From Fistulifera solaris (Eukaryota > Bacillariophyta > Bacillariophyceae > Naviculales > Stauroneidaceae): a DNA stretch of 64,000 nt. The position numbers and the translations under genes are program-made. The notes beneath the pieces were generated by a model. That model saw nothing but the letters and a program-made list of their open reading frames with translations, ran no database searches and had not been told where the DNA came from. The DNA is taken from the NCBI GenBank assembly GCA_030295235.1, contig AP026131.1, positions 310,001 through 374,000 of the forward strand, in the 5' to 3' direction. Shown one piece after another: positions 44,482 through 55,268 of the stretch. The first letter of the stretch is position 1. The number at the start of each line of letters is the position of its first letter.

Positions 44482-46132
44482 ATGCGATCATCATTATTTG
44501 AATTCCCTTTCATTGCCGTCGTTGCTTGGTGGGGAGTCGTTCAAGCCTACACCTTTCCCTCATTCGGTCGCAAACCGTTTCATTTATACGCTTCCCTGTC
44601 GAACGAAGAGACAAAGAAGAAAACATGGATGAATAAATTAGGCTTTCGACGAGCGTCGCGTGATGGACGTGTCGCACGTGAACTGTACAAGTCGAAACGA
44701 AGCAAAGACATCAAACACCGCATCACCGACCGAGCTGCACTGGAGGACTATTTTCAAGACACGAAAATGCAATTTCGGGATGATAAAGGGGAAATTGACT
44801 ATTCTGCTTTACTCGGGGCACTCGATGTCCGTGGCGACACGCAAATCATTGGTACCGCCAATTATACGCACCCAGTGTTGCAATTGTTGCACGAACGAAG
44901 ACGGAGTCTACAAGACGGTGCCGCGTCAGTGAATACTACGACACCAACCAAAGTCGCTCTCGCCATTGAAGGCGGAGGTATGCGTGGATGTGTATCGGCG
45001 GGAGCCATATGTGCGATCTATCATCTCAATTTGACAAATTGCATTGATGTTGTTTACGGAGCATCGGCCGGTTCACTGATAGGGTCGTATTTGATCACCG
45101 ACCAGCTGCCGTGGTTCGGTCCGGAACTCTATTATGATAAACTAACTACTGCGGGGCGACAATTTATTGATACAAGACGGTTGTTGCGAGCGTTGGGATT
45201 TGGCCTGTTGGATCCTCGCCTGCTCAAAGACGTACTCACTCGACGGGCGTTTGGAAAGCCGGTATTAAATCTGTCATTCTTGTTACAAAAAACGATGCAA
45301 GAAACGAAACCTCTCGATTGGGATACTTTCGTTGCAAAGCAAAGTACGATACCGCTCAAGGTTGTTGTATCGGATTTGAAATCAGAACGCTCGAGGGCGC
45401 TTGACATGGCAGGAGGATACTTTCAGACCCTCTCCGAACTATCACAATGTATGCATGCATCTTGCTTATTACCAGGAATCGCCGGACCCTTAGTGAATAT
45501 GGACATGGATGTTATCAAAGGTCGCAAGAAAGGGGAGAAATTCATTCTCGGGAATAATTTGAATGCCGATGCCATCCATCCGATGGCGGATGCACTGGTA
45601 TACGAGCCCCTTCCGTACCATTCAGCGATTGATGAAGGAGCCACGCATGTGATCGTAGTACGATCTAGACCGGACGGTGTCGATGTCTCGGGAAAGTCAA
45701 GTTTCTTCGAAAGCCTTATTTTTCGCAGATTCTTTCTGCGAAAAAACCGTCTACCCTCATATATTCGAGTTGTTTCGGAGACAACAGCACAAAAAGATTT
45801 ATGCAAGAGACGTTCTCGAATTGAACGAACACGCCAACAGCCAGCAACATTATTTAGACACATCGAAGCCCCATATTTTGACGATTGCGGCGCCGCCAGG
45901 TTCGCCCGAGGTATCTCGACTCGAAACGGGACGTCAAGCTATTTTTGAAGGTATCCGACGTGGCTTCGCCAGAGTTTATGACTGCCTCGTCGAGGACCCT
46001 TCTCAACGAGGCAAAGGAATGGAAGTCGCCTTAGAGTTTTTCCCCGACGACATTCTGGATTACGATCCATTGCTCATCGACACTAGAGATGAGTCAGCTT
46101 ATGAATATTATCTGAAACAGAAGCAGATATAG
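44482..46132 (+). CDS. Patatin-like phospholipase (one frameshift)
   Basis: ATG 44482 opens a signal-peptide-like N-terminus ending VVQAYTF, which could be a plastid or ER signal. The patatin core has the oxyanion loop EGGGMRG (about 163) and the nucleophile elbow GASAG (Ser about 194). The second catalytic residue, usually in a DG(G/A) motif, aligns with ADALVYEPLP, where the Gly is replaced by Ala. The frame breaks in an A-run at 45741-45746 (one base extra), then reads LFRRQQHKKIYARD and ends at 46132; corrected length 549. It probably releases fatty acids from membrane or storage lipids. Confidence 0.88.
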
Positions 46133-46756
46133 AATCGAACTGAACATAAAAACACTGCACCTTCTCTAGATAATCGAATTACTGATTACGCCTTAGCTTT
46201 CACGACAAATACAATCCCAACTCGTCACTTCTACCAGGTACTGGTAGTACTGGAACTCAAAGCCCTTGTTGCTTCAGAAAGTTCGCACGGGTTCACCTTG
46301 CTTTCCATGGAATTGTATTCTTACCATTCTTTTCATATTGAACCTCGACAATGCAAATAATAAGCGTCAAGCCGCTTTCACGTAACACCGGTGTTTACCG
46401 AAAATAATAGATCTGACCTTTCTCTTCATAAAAATATCCACTCAGACGATATTCTGGATTACGATCCTTTCCTTATCGACACTACAGATGAGTCAGCCTA
46501 TGAATATTATAACATAACTTATTACACTTTTCAAAGATCATCGAATGTCTGATAACATTGTAGCTTTCACGAAACAAACTATCTCAATTCGTCAATTCTT
46601 GTACACAAAGCTCTTGTAGCTTTAAAAAGTTCCTACGGGTTCACCTTGCTTTACAGAAAAGTGTTCAAATCATTCTTTTCATATTGGATCCTGACGATGC
46701 AACCCATTAGCGTCTAGACACCTCACCGACCGTTCTTAAAACAGAAGTATCCACTT
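46045..46756. repeat. Diverged tandem duplication of the patatin 3' end and its flank
   Basis: The last 75 or so bases of the patatin frame (gacgacattctggattacg from 46045) recur at 46444, followed by a similar flank (gggttcaccttgcttt at about 46295 and 46637). The copies differ by many substitutions and indels. The second copy is not in a coding context. Confidence 0.75.
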
Positions 46757-47269
46757 TGCTTCACGGTGATTCACCTTGTTTGCTATCCGAGCGTGGATGT
46801 TCTAGAGAAGGAGATTCTCGTTTCAACAAATCCGCCTCACGACACCCAAACCACGCAGGCCAGTTCGTCGGAATCGGTGCTACGAACGTGCGCTGCGAAA
46901 AATTCAGCACAATCACGTCTTCTAGTAAGTGCAGCCTCCATGCATGCAACGCGACAGACGCATCGGGAAGAGCGCGAGGCGCTCCGTACCGCAGATCACC
47001 CACCAAGGGACATCCGTGACCAGCAAACAGTGAACGAATGACATGATTCGAACCGTTGTTCGTTTCAACTTCTAAAACCACGACTGGCGATTGTTTGGAG
47101 AGGAAGCATGTCCGATACCGCAATGCCGAAATCTCTTGCCGCGTGTCATGCAACGACGAAGCTTTGCTCGACAAAATTGGTTTCATAATGACCGATGCAC
47201 CTTTCGATGGACCAGTACGACTGGTTTCTCGTCGATTGGGACTATTTCTCCGTTGTTCTGCGCCTCGCA
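46637..47269. repeat. Direct repeat copy R' (partner at 52374-53038)
   Basis: This block matches 52374-53038 in the same orientation at roughly 90 percent by eye. It includes the C-terminal half of an RluA-family gene and its 3' flank. Similarity stops abruptly at gcctcgca (47262-47269 and 53031-53038). Confidence 0.85.
46761..47269 (-). pseudogene. Truncated RluA-family pseudouridine synthase fragment
   Basis: The frame encodes the C-terminal half only: RRETSRTGPSKGASVIMKPIL, VVVLEVETNNGSNHVIRSLF, GCPLVGDLRYGAPRALPD and the same C-terminus as the fuller gene at 52530-53482. The N-terminal half with the catalytic HRLD motif is missing; upstream sequence on the minus strand is unrelated. It is thus a broken duplicate. 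Confidence 0.85.
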
Positions 47270-48965
47270 GTGGCACGTAAAAATATCCGGATACTTGCCC
47301 CGGTAAATAACACCCGCATTGCATCACATCAACATTCATTCGCAACAGAAAGAGGGAAACGACAACTGCATTTCTCATCGTGCCATATTTCCACGACCAA
47401 CATTGATGCCATCGTCGAAAACGCAGACAGAGTTCTGCACTTCCCATTACCAGGTATTAGGATACGATCTGGCTATCAAGAATTCATGAATAATGACGAT
47501 CTCAGTTGACGAGCCAAATCGAGAATATTCTCTCCCTTGTGCTTGGAGATGTTGGGAAACGAGTAGATGAATTCTCGACGCGACGAACGTGAGAACCGCG
47601 AGTTTTTTTGGGGTATTTGTCATTTATTGTCTATCGTCGTCGCTCGTTTTTCTGTGCGTATTTTCGTTTACCCACGTTGTTTGTTCTCGTGCATACATTG
47701 CTAGTCAGTGTCGACAACAGCATAGCGAGCCTCTTCGTCTAGCGACAAATTGTTGAAAACTTACATTAGAGCAAGTAGTCACTGAAAAGCAACTTTGCGG
47801 TTTTTTGTATAGTTTCTTCATCCACTTTCACTCAACGTTCAATATCTCTCTTCCACCGGAGTGTGCTCCGGCAATGACTTACAATACGCAAAAGCCACGC
47901 GAGCGGCCCATAGAACGCTGCATGATAGGGAGTCTTCCCTCATTAAACTATCGAACACCAGGTTTCGGTCGGCTCGCAAGCGGCATTGTCAAGCACGAGT
48001 TCAGTTTCTTGTCGTTCTCTATCATTCATCGTTGGCCTTTAAAATATGCTTTAGTGCATGAATGGCGCGTAGACGCCGAAAGACACGCCTTCATGGAGTA
48101 GTATTGTGCCAGTTAACTATGATCTGCTCTTTTATGACGAGGCCGATGCTATTATTTGCTGCTCGCACAGCACAGTGAAAATCCATCATCGTCTCATCAT
48201 CATTGCGTCGTTTCTTTTCCTCTGCTCGACCCGCCCGCTCAAAGCGAACGCTCTCCATGCTGACGTCGACTATAGTCTTTGTAGTAGGAGATGAACGAGT
48301 CACAGGCTCTTATTTTGGTCACGAGTTTGAGTGAGGGTGCAGTCTGCCCGTGCGTCCTGAGGACATTTTCGATACGCGTTCCGACATGTCGCAACATCAA
48401 AGTACCGCTACGAGGTCGACAATACTTGAACGACTTACACTGCATCCAATACTACTTAAAACGGCTATTGTAGCAAACCGTGCTTTTTGCTCCAAAATGC
48501 AAGGGGTTGCCCATGATCGCAAAAATCGATTTTAAGACGAGGGGCCTTCCATTTCATGGCATTTCTATATAAATTAGTATAACTTCTCATCAATAAGATG
48601 GTATAACGGCGGAAAATTCGCGAAAGGCGTTCAGTTCAATGTTTAATGCGCATAATTTGACAGGCCTGCCGTCAATACGTGTCGACCGAGGCTCTTTGAT
48701 GTGACAAAGATCGCTCGCATTAAAGTCGACTTGCGTGGTTCATCGTCACTCCACAATCTTCTGTCCTTTAGACTTCCCAAAACATGCGTTCAGGACGTTG
48801 ATTGGATAGTCAGGCCTGTCTCGGGATCTATTCAAAAGATTAGATTAGCAGGAGGGGTCGAAGATAGAGGATCCACCCTCAACAAAATGAATATTTAATG
48901 GGAGTGACAAGGCGAGCTTGCAGCAAGCGGGTCCGATCAAGGAATAAATCCAGAAAGATTATTCC
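47270..48965. other. No supportable gene
   Basis: 1.7 kb inside the accessory zone. Short open frames at 47874-48101 and 48291-48535 have no family similarity, and conflicting frames overlap. Confidence 0.4.
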
Positions 48966-49460
48966 CTGGAAAGCAAGGTGCCAACCCGCGCGAAGAAACC
49001 ACATACCCAGATGTTCTGAATACGTGAAGACACTTCGATCTGGCGAATCCGATGACTATATTTTCCAGCAGAAGAAGCAGCATTTTACGAGCTCTACAGT
49101 CGCATGTCATCCGACCTTGCTTCGCTGTTTCAACAGTTGTGGAACGAGTGTCGCCGTTGCGAATACGCAGCAAAACCCAACTATGATGAGCTCGACACGA
49201 AGTTTGGTCAGCTTGTTCTACGACTTCCGATTCAGAAACGAAAAATTGGCGCAGCAGAGCCCTGCCGCTGCCGGTGCCACCAGTAAGAGCCCGCGTCGTC
49301 GCGTCCTCCAAGCGATGATTGTGCAGGCCACGCTTTTGCGCCTCTCCCGTGTTCACGTTATGTACGACACGTGTATTTAGACAGCGGGACGTTTTTGTGG
49401 ATCAATCTTAACAGAGGGTACGCTTTTACGAAAGAATGGAGGGGATAGAGACGAGGGCTC
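48966..49460 (+). repeat. Inverted-repeat arm A (partner 51981-52393), with possible kinase-domain relic
   Basis: This arm is matched in reverse by 51981-52393. Arm A has about 88 extra bases (about 49011-49099) between two cag triplets. In the arm a frame reads FQQLWNECRRCEY..KPNYDELDTKF, which resembles the end of a casein kinase 1 domain (YCRxLxFxxxPDYxxL). This is a weak match, and stops and missing upstream parts indicate a relic. Confidence 0.75.
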
Positions 49461-50391
49461 GAAATTGCAACGAGTTATATGATGATTTTTAGTTGAAATG
49501 AATTTGGAAAGAAAACGGCGATGGAAGACGCGCAGCAATTATCGCGTATTAGATTGTCGGTGTCAACTTTTATCTACGACGACTTCTCATCTAGTCGATA
49601 TAACAGCCGCTGTTACGCTAAAGTACCGAAGTAAGGACGGCGTTTGAGGGCCGGACCGGAGCAAAACTTTCGTCGACCTCAAACTATGTACTAGATGCTT
49701 TGCTGATAATAATTATAGCAGTTACTGAAAGTTTAAGACTTTTTCGTTTGAACTACTTCCATCTAGAGTCCACTGACAAAGTAGTGTCGTTCATTCGGCG
49801 TTACTTGCTGTGCATTCTACATTTCAACCACATTGTTCGGTAAGTCCCTTCCCCGCCGAAGGCCACTCCGCAAATGGCTTCGGCCATGCGAGTTCCATAA
49901 ACTCTGCACTACCAGCGCATCATCCTGCGAGAACAGAGGGGACCCGCGAGAACAGAGGGGTCCCTTGCCCATTTGTTGGTGCGGTCCCTTGCCCAACGAT
50001 GCTTTTCTGCAACCAATTGGTGAATTGTAATTTTCTTCGTATTGCTCATCAACATATTTTCTTTTTCATCATATTGCGCTGTAAGGCGGGTTAGATAAGA
50101 GTTGGGAAGAATGTGGGGATTTAGCAGATCATACTTCTCACCTAGAGGTAGCCTTTAAGGACACCGTCACACGTGTGCTGATAACATGCCCCATCGGAAC
50201 ATGTGAATTGGTGCGCGCGTGAGCCGGAACATTCGTGGTGCGGCAAGTATTTTGCCGCCCGTGCCAGAACCAGGCATATCTGTTTCTCTCTACATAATGA
50301 CATTTGGGGCATCAACACGTCTGTCCACTAACTGGCTGCACGAAGTTGCGCACAAACGACCATATGACATCATCCATTTCCAATTCGTGCA
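49461..50391. other. No supportable gene
   Basis: 930 bp. A short direct repeat, (g)acccgcgagaacagagggg-like, lies at about 49928-49968. Otherwise nothing recognised. Confidence 0.4.
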
Positions 50392-51190
50392 CTACGAAGT
50401 CCATGCAGCCGAATTGAAACATAAGCAAAGATAATTCTTCTGTTTTTTTTGGTGGACACAATGTGCGTACATCACATTTTCTTCCACGCGTTTGACAATT
50501 GCCTTGACTGCCCCGAATTCGGCCTCCGGCGTTTCCAAGTTGATATCCTCACCCATGTTGGGACCCACTTCAACATCGTCGTTAGAATCGATTGCATTCG
50601 CATCCCCTTCAGCATTGTCGTTAAAATCGGTTGCATCCGCATCCCCTTCAGCACTGTCACTGGAGTTGATCGAATCCGCATTCCCTTAAGCACTGTCACG
50701 GGAGTCAATCGAATCCGAATCCCCTTTCAGGGTTGTCGTCGAAACCGGTTACAACTACATACACTTCAGCACTGTCGTCGGAATCAATTGCATCCGCGTC
50801 CCCTTTGACATTGTCATTGGAATCGATTGCATCCGCCTCCCATTCAGGAACATCGTCATCGATTGCATCTGTATCCCCTTCATCATTGTCGTTGAAAGCG
50901 ATTGCATCCACATTTCTTTCAATACTGTCCTTGAATTCAATCAAATTTGCGTCCCCTTCAGCACTGTCGTCGAAACGGTTTACATCCGCCTCCCATTCAG
51001 CAGTGTCATGCAAATAATCAGCAACAAACCATACAACATGTTCGCAAGCTTTTTGCTCTTTACCTGTATGCTGTCGAATCCGATCAGCTGTATCTTTGCC
51101 AGCGCAGAGAATCAGTATGGCTGGGGTACGAACAACATGCGAAATCCGCAGGGGCTTTTGAGTTGGCGATATCCGATGTCTGTTTGCTTA
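50392..51190 (-). pseudogene. Decayed acidic-repeat gene
   Basis: Read on the minus strand, LCAGKDTADRIRQHTGKE and KACEHVVWFVADY lead into many acidic repeats of about 13-17 residues (variants of DSDDSAEGDADAI), then ETPEAEFGAVKAIVKRVEENVMYAHC and a stop at 50392-50394. The frame is broken by a shift near 50705 and by a GAA-to-TAA change in one repeat near 50690. The family is not recognised. The N-terminal part is repeated in inverted orientation in the palindrome at 51014-51459. Confidence 0.55.
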
Positions 51191-51459
51191 CTCTGCTGTT
51201 CCTTTCTATCTTGCTTGCCATTTTTGTGTGCATTCTCTTACTTGCACGTGGATGGAACCTCTGTGCTATCCACGTGCAAATAAGACAATGTACACAAAAA
51301 AAGGCCAGCAAGAGAGAAAGGAACAGCAGAGCAAGCGAAAGCGCCTGCGGATTTCCACTGATTCTCTGCGCTGGCAACGATACAGCTGATCAGGTTCGAC
51401 AGCATACAGGTAAAGAGCATAAAGCTTGCGAACATGTTGTATGGTTTGTTGCTGATTAT
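51014..51459. repeat. Long imperfect palindrome with coding-like arms
   Basis: Left arm 51014-51253 and right arm 51268-51459 are inverted copies: ataatcagcaacaaacc at 51014 pairs with ggtttgttgctgattat ending 51459, and ttgcacgtggat (51242) with atccacgtgcaa (51268) around a 14-base loop. Each arm encodes, outward, a version of TADxxRQHTGKExKACEHVVW. A transcript would fold into a hairpin of about 200 bp. Confidence 0.85.
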
Positions 51460-51474
51460 GCGCATCAGCACGTC

Positions 51475-51980
51475 TTAGGATACTTTGTACTGAAAAATGA
51501 ATGCTCGCGCTCGCGTCGAAGCGCTGAATTTTTTTACGGAGTACTTGTAGTTTTTTTACAGTACAAGTACCACAGTTTTTACGGAAGGAGCTGCAGTGTG
51601 TGTGACGTGTGACGTGCGTGTTACGTGTGACTGCCTCTCCTTGTTCTCCCACAAATTATTGTAAAATTGTGGTAACTAGCCGCCCGCGGTAGGCTAGCCC
51701 TGCAGGGAGCTTTTTAGTAGTCTAGGAGGTATTAACCTTGAAATAAAGGCATCGCAGCTGCAGGCAAGGGCAGCAGCAGGCCTTTTCCCATTAATTGACT
51801 AATTTACAATACTGTAGTCGATCACATAGACTTGTATCGTCATTATTCGATAAGCACATTGAGTTTATCCAGAGAGCTACAACACTCGAAGAGGTTCAGT
51901 TGATTAAAGTTAGATTATGTCCCGCTTAGTTTCGCCCTCAATTGTTATCAAAATACTACTACATAGTCTGGCACGGAAGG
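51475..51980. other. No supportable gene
   Basis: About 500 bp; contains ttacggagtacttg at about 51535 and an SbfI-like cctgcagg palindrome near 51699. Confidence 0.4.
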
Positions 51981-52393
51981 CTGGAGCCCTCGTCTCTATC
52001 CCCTCCATTCTTTCGTAAAAGCGTGCCCTCTGTTAAGATTGATCCACAAAAACGTCCCGCTGTTTAAATACATGTGTCGTACATAACGTGAACACGGGAG
52101 CGGCGCAAAAAGCGTGGCCTGCACAATCATCGCTTGGAGGACGCGACGACGCGGGCTGCTTCTGGTGGCACCGGCAGCGGCAGGGCTCTGCTGCGCCAAT
52201 TTTTCGTTTCTGAATCGGAAGTCGTAGAACAAGCTGACCAAACTTCGTGTCGAGCTCATCATAGTTGGGTTTTGCTGCGTATTCGCAAGGGCGACATTCG
52301 TTCCACAACTGTTGAAACAGCGAATCAAGGTCGGATGACATGCGACTGGGTATGTGGTTTCTTCGCGCGGGTTGGCACCTTGCTTTACAGGAA
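51981..52393 (-). repeat. Inverted-repeat arm A' (partner 48966-49460)
   Basis: Reverse complement of arm A, near identical over most of its length but without the 88-base internal segment. It abuts the direct repeat R (52374-53038), so the two repeat families overlap at ttcaccttgctttacag-type sequence. Confidence 0.8.
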
Positions 52394-52529
52394 ATTGCGC
52401 TTTTAGCATTGTCTTCGTCTTGAAACCTGACGATGCAATAAATAGCACCAAGCCGCTTTCACGTAACACCATTATTTACCGACAAATAATAGATCTGACC
52501 GTTCTTTAAACAAAAGTATCCACTTTGCT

Positions 52530-53482
52530 TTACGGTGATTCACCTTGTTTGCTATCCGAGCCTGGATGTTCTAAAGAAGGAGATTCACGTTTCACCAGAT
52601 CCGCCTCACGACACCCAAACCACGCAGACCAGTTCGTCGGAATCGGCGCTACAAACGTGCGCTGCGAAAGATTCAGCACAATCTTGTCTTCTGGTAAGTA
52701 TAATCTCCGTGCATGCAAGGCGACTGACGCATCGGGCAGTGCTCGTGGCGCTCCGTACCGCAAATCACCCAACAGGGGACACCCATGACAAGCAAGCAGT
52801 GAACGAATGACATGCTTCGAACCGTTGTTGGTTTCAACTTCTAAAACAACAACTGGCGATTGCTTCGAGAGGAAGAGTGTCCGGTACCGCAGTGCTGAAA
52901 CCTTTTGCCGCGTGTCATGCAACGACGAAGCTTTGCTCGACAAAATTGGTTTCATAATGACCGATGCACCTTTCGATGGACCAGTACGACTGGTTTCTCG
53001 TCGATTGGGACTGATTCTCCGTTGTTCTGTGCCTCGCAATTCCGTCCATGCCTGTTGCGATGGCGACAAGTTCTTTGCCAGTCGTCCCGTGCGACCACGA
53101 CAAAATAAGATTTGTGCACTCGTTGCCATTGCGATTGAATCCGACTCGCACTTTTGCTCGATTTTCCATACAGCAAGACTCCCGTACACGGCTGATCGAG
53201 ACGATGCAAGGGTCGCAGAAAGGTGTGTTGTTGTAAACAATACTGCAGCAGGCATTTACCATCATCTTGTCCGTCGTTGGGTATCGAACGCCATCCGGCC
53301 GGTTTGTTGAGAGCCAGTAAATGATTACTTTCAAAGATAACACTGGGTTGCGGAAGAGAGCGCTTTTTACCCGCAGTGCTGTAGGCGTTGACCGAAAAGC
53401 GTCTTAACCTGTTGTGCAGCAAGAAGCCAAGCACAATGAATTGTCTTGCTCGTGTCAGAGACAACTTGTGTACTTGCAACAT
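52530..53482 (-). CDS. RluA-family RNA pseudouridine synthase, probably organellar (one frameshift)
   Basis: Starts at ATG 53482 with a basic presequence (LTRARQFIVLGFLLHNRLRRFS) that suits mitochondria. LLALNKPAGW and LHRLDQPCTGVLLYG, with the catalytic Asp in HRLD, mark the family; downstream are VVVLEVETNNGSKHVIRSLL and GCPLLGDLRYGA, the second signature. A one-base break lies near 53080-53086, after VVVARDD; once corrected the protein has 317 residues. The C-terminal half is duplicated at 46761-47269. The target RNA is unknown. Confidence 0.88.
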
Positions 53483-53859
53483 GATCTCGCACGCGCGATA
53501 CTGCTCTATTTGCCCCAGCAGAGTTTATAGATCAGATGCGGGATATCACTTTTACAAACGAGTGTTTTCTACCGACCGAAAATAAAATAATTATCGCATC
53601 GCATCGCATCGCATCACTCACCTCATTCGAACGAAAATGCGGACACGATGCGAAAGCACACGGAGCGCATTACGGACGCAAGTGGGGATGTTATTACGGA
53701 GTTTTTTTTTTCATCCGAACCTCGCTTTTACACTACGATCATGACACCCGGAAAAGACAAGTCTACTTAGTTCGTTTTTGATTAAATGAAATTTTTACTT
53801 GGATCAATCATAACAAACTTTCTGATTCTTATGATCGAAAAATACTAAGGTTTGTTGAC
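53483..53859. other. Intergenic with a gcatc microsatellite
   Basis: (gcatc)n at about 53596-53616 and a T-run after acggag at about 53694. No gene. Confidence 0.45.
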
Positions 53860-54935
53860 CTAGAGTACCGATTCCAGAATTTCTGGAACGCTCACAAAAT
53901 CTTAGTTTAACCGAAAACAACAAACAGAAATTCTGAACAATCTGGACCAGGTGTTTTCATCTCACAGAAAACATGTGCAAGTTCAAGGAACTCGGGAACT
54001 CGTTGTTAGGTATCATACCGGTAGTCTGTGATGTTTCCAGAAAGTCTGGACGTTCCGTTTTTCATCAAACAGCGTGTCTGTGTGAATTCCAGAAATTCTG
54101 GAAAATGCGATCTCATCATACAGAAATTCTGTGGCAGGTCCAGAAATTCTGGACCAGGTGTTTTCATCTCACAAATAACATGTGCAGGTTCCGTTAACTC
54201 TGGACCACGGCATTATTGATCATACCGATATTGTGTGATGTTTCCAGAAAGTCTGGATGTTCCGTTTTTCATCAAACAGCGTGTCTGTGTAAATTCCAGA
54301 AATTCTGGAAAATGCGATCTCATCATACAGAAATTCTGTGGCAGGTCCAGAAATTCTGGACCAGGTGTTTTCATCTCACAAATAACATGTGCAAGTTCAA
54401 GGAACTCGGGAACTCGTTGTTAGGTATCATACCGGTAGTCTGTGATGTTTCCAGGAAAGTCTGGACGTTCCGTTTTTCATCAAACAGCGTGTCCCAGAAA
54501 TTCTGGAAAATGCGAATTCTGTGGCAGGTCCAGAAATTCTGGACCAGGTGTTTTCATCTCACAAATAACATGTCCAGGTTCCGCTAACTCTGGACCACGG
54601 CATTATTGATCATACCGATATTGTGTGATGTTTCCAGAAAGTCTGGATGTTCCGTTTTTCATCAAACAGCGTGTCTGTGTAAATTCCAGAAATTCTGGAA
54701 AATGCGATCTCATCATACAGAAATTCTGTGGCAGGTCCAGAAATTCTGGACCAGGTGTTTTCATCTCACAAATAACATGTGCACGTTCCGTGACCACTGG
54801 ACTTCGGTATTATTTACCATACCAAAAGTCTGGGACGTTTCCAGAAAGTGTGGATGTTCCGTTTGTCGTCAAACAGCGTGTCTGTGTAAACTCCAGAAAT
54901 TCTGGAAAATGCGATCTCATCATACAGAAATCCTT
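53860..54935. repeat. 207-bp tandem array of perfect palindromes
   Basis: The motif atgtttccag (or acgtttccag) recurs at 54031, 54238, 54445, 54628 and 54835, spacing 207, 207, 183 and 207. Two unit types alternate, giving a 414-bp higher-order period. Full units contain three odd-length perfect palindromes sharing agaaattct: ttccagaaattctggaa, acagaaattctgt and ggtccagaaattctggacc. A related palindrome, ttccagaatttctggaa, lies at about 53869. TTCnnGAA (heat-shock-element-like) pairs are therefore frequent. Two overlapping frames stay open through the array but carry no protein-like signal. Confidence 0.92.
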
Positions 54936-55268
54936 TGGATGGTTTATGGCTACGCCCGCCCTGAGTCACTATACCAGATACTGTATCCATTATCCACGCC
55001 ATACCTGGTACCCTGATCAGTGATCAGGGATTGAGTCACGCTCGCCAAAACCGCCAACCCGCAATGATTGCCAACCCGTTCTCCACCGAAAAGAAACTTC
55101 CGAGCCATCGAATGAAAGAAGAGTAGACTAAAAAAAGGCTGAGCCAGAATGTTCTTTTTCGTTCATTCATTCATTATATTTCTTTATTTCGGTTCCACTG
55201 CACAGCATGAGTCTTCCTCATCGGAGGCTGAGAACTAGGTTAAGAAAAAACGTTTAATCGTTGTAACT
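54936..55268. other. Promoter region of the PabA-PabB gene
   Basis: Contains a tacctggtac near palindrome and ctgatcagtgatcag at about 55012-55027. Nothing else recognised. Confidence 0.4.

Noticed and set aside
47874-48101. 75-residue frame in the accessory zone
   Set aside because: No family match, and competing frames of similar length overlap it.
49011-49099. Extra 88 bases in arm A as an intron
   Set aside because: It does not begin with gt; it is bounded by cag on both sides, which fits a deletion between short repeats in the other arm.
54216-55023. Open frames running through the 207-bp array
   Set aside because: They stay open because the unit length is a multiple of three; two frames are open at once and neither looks like a protein.
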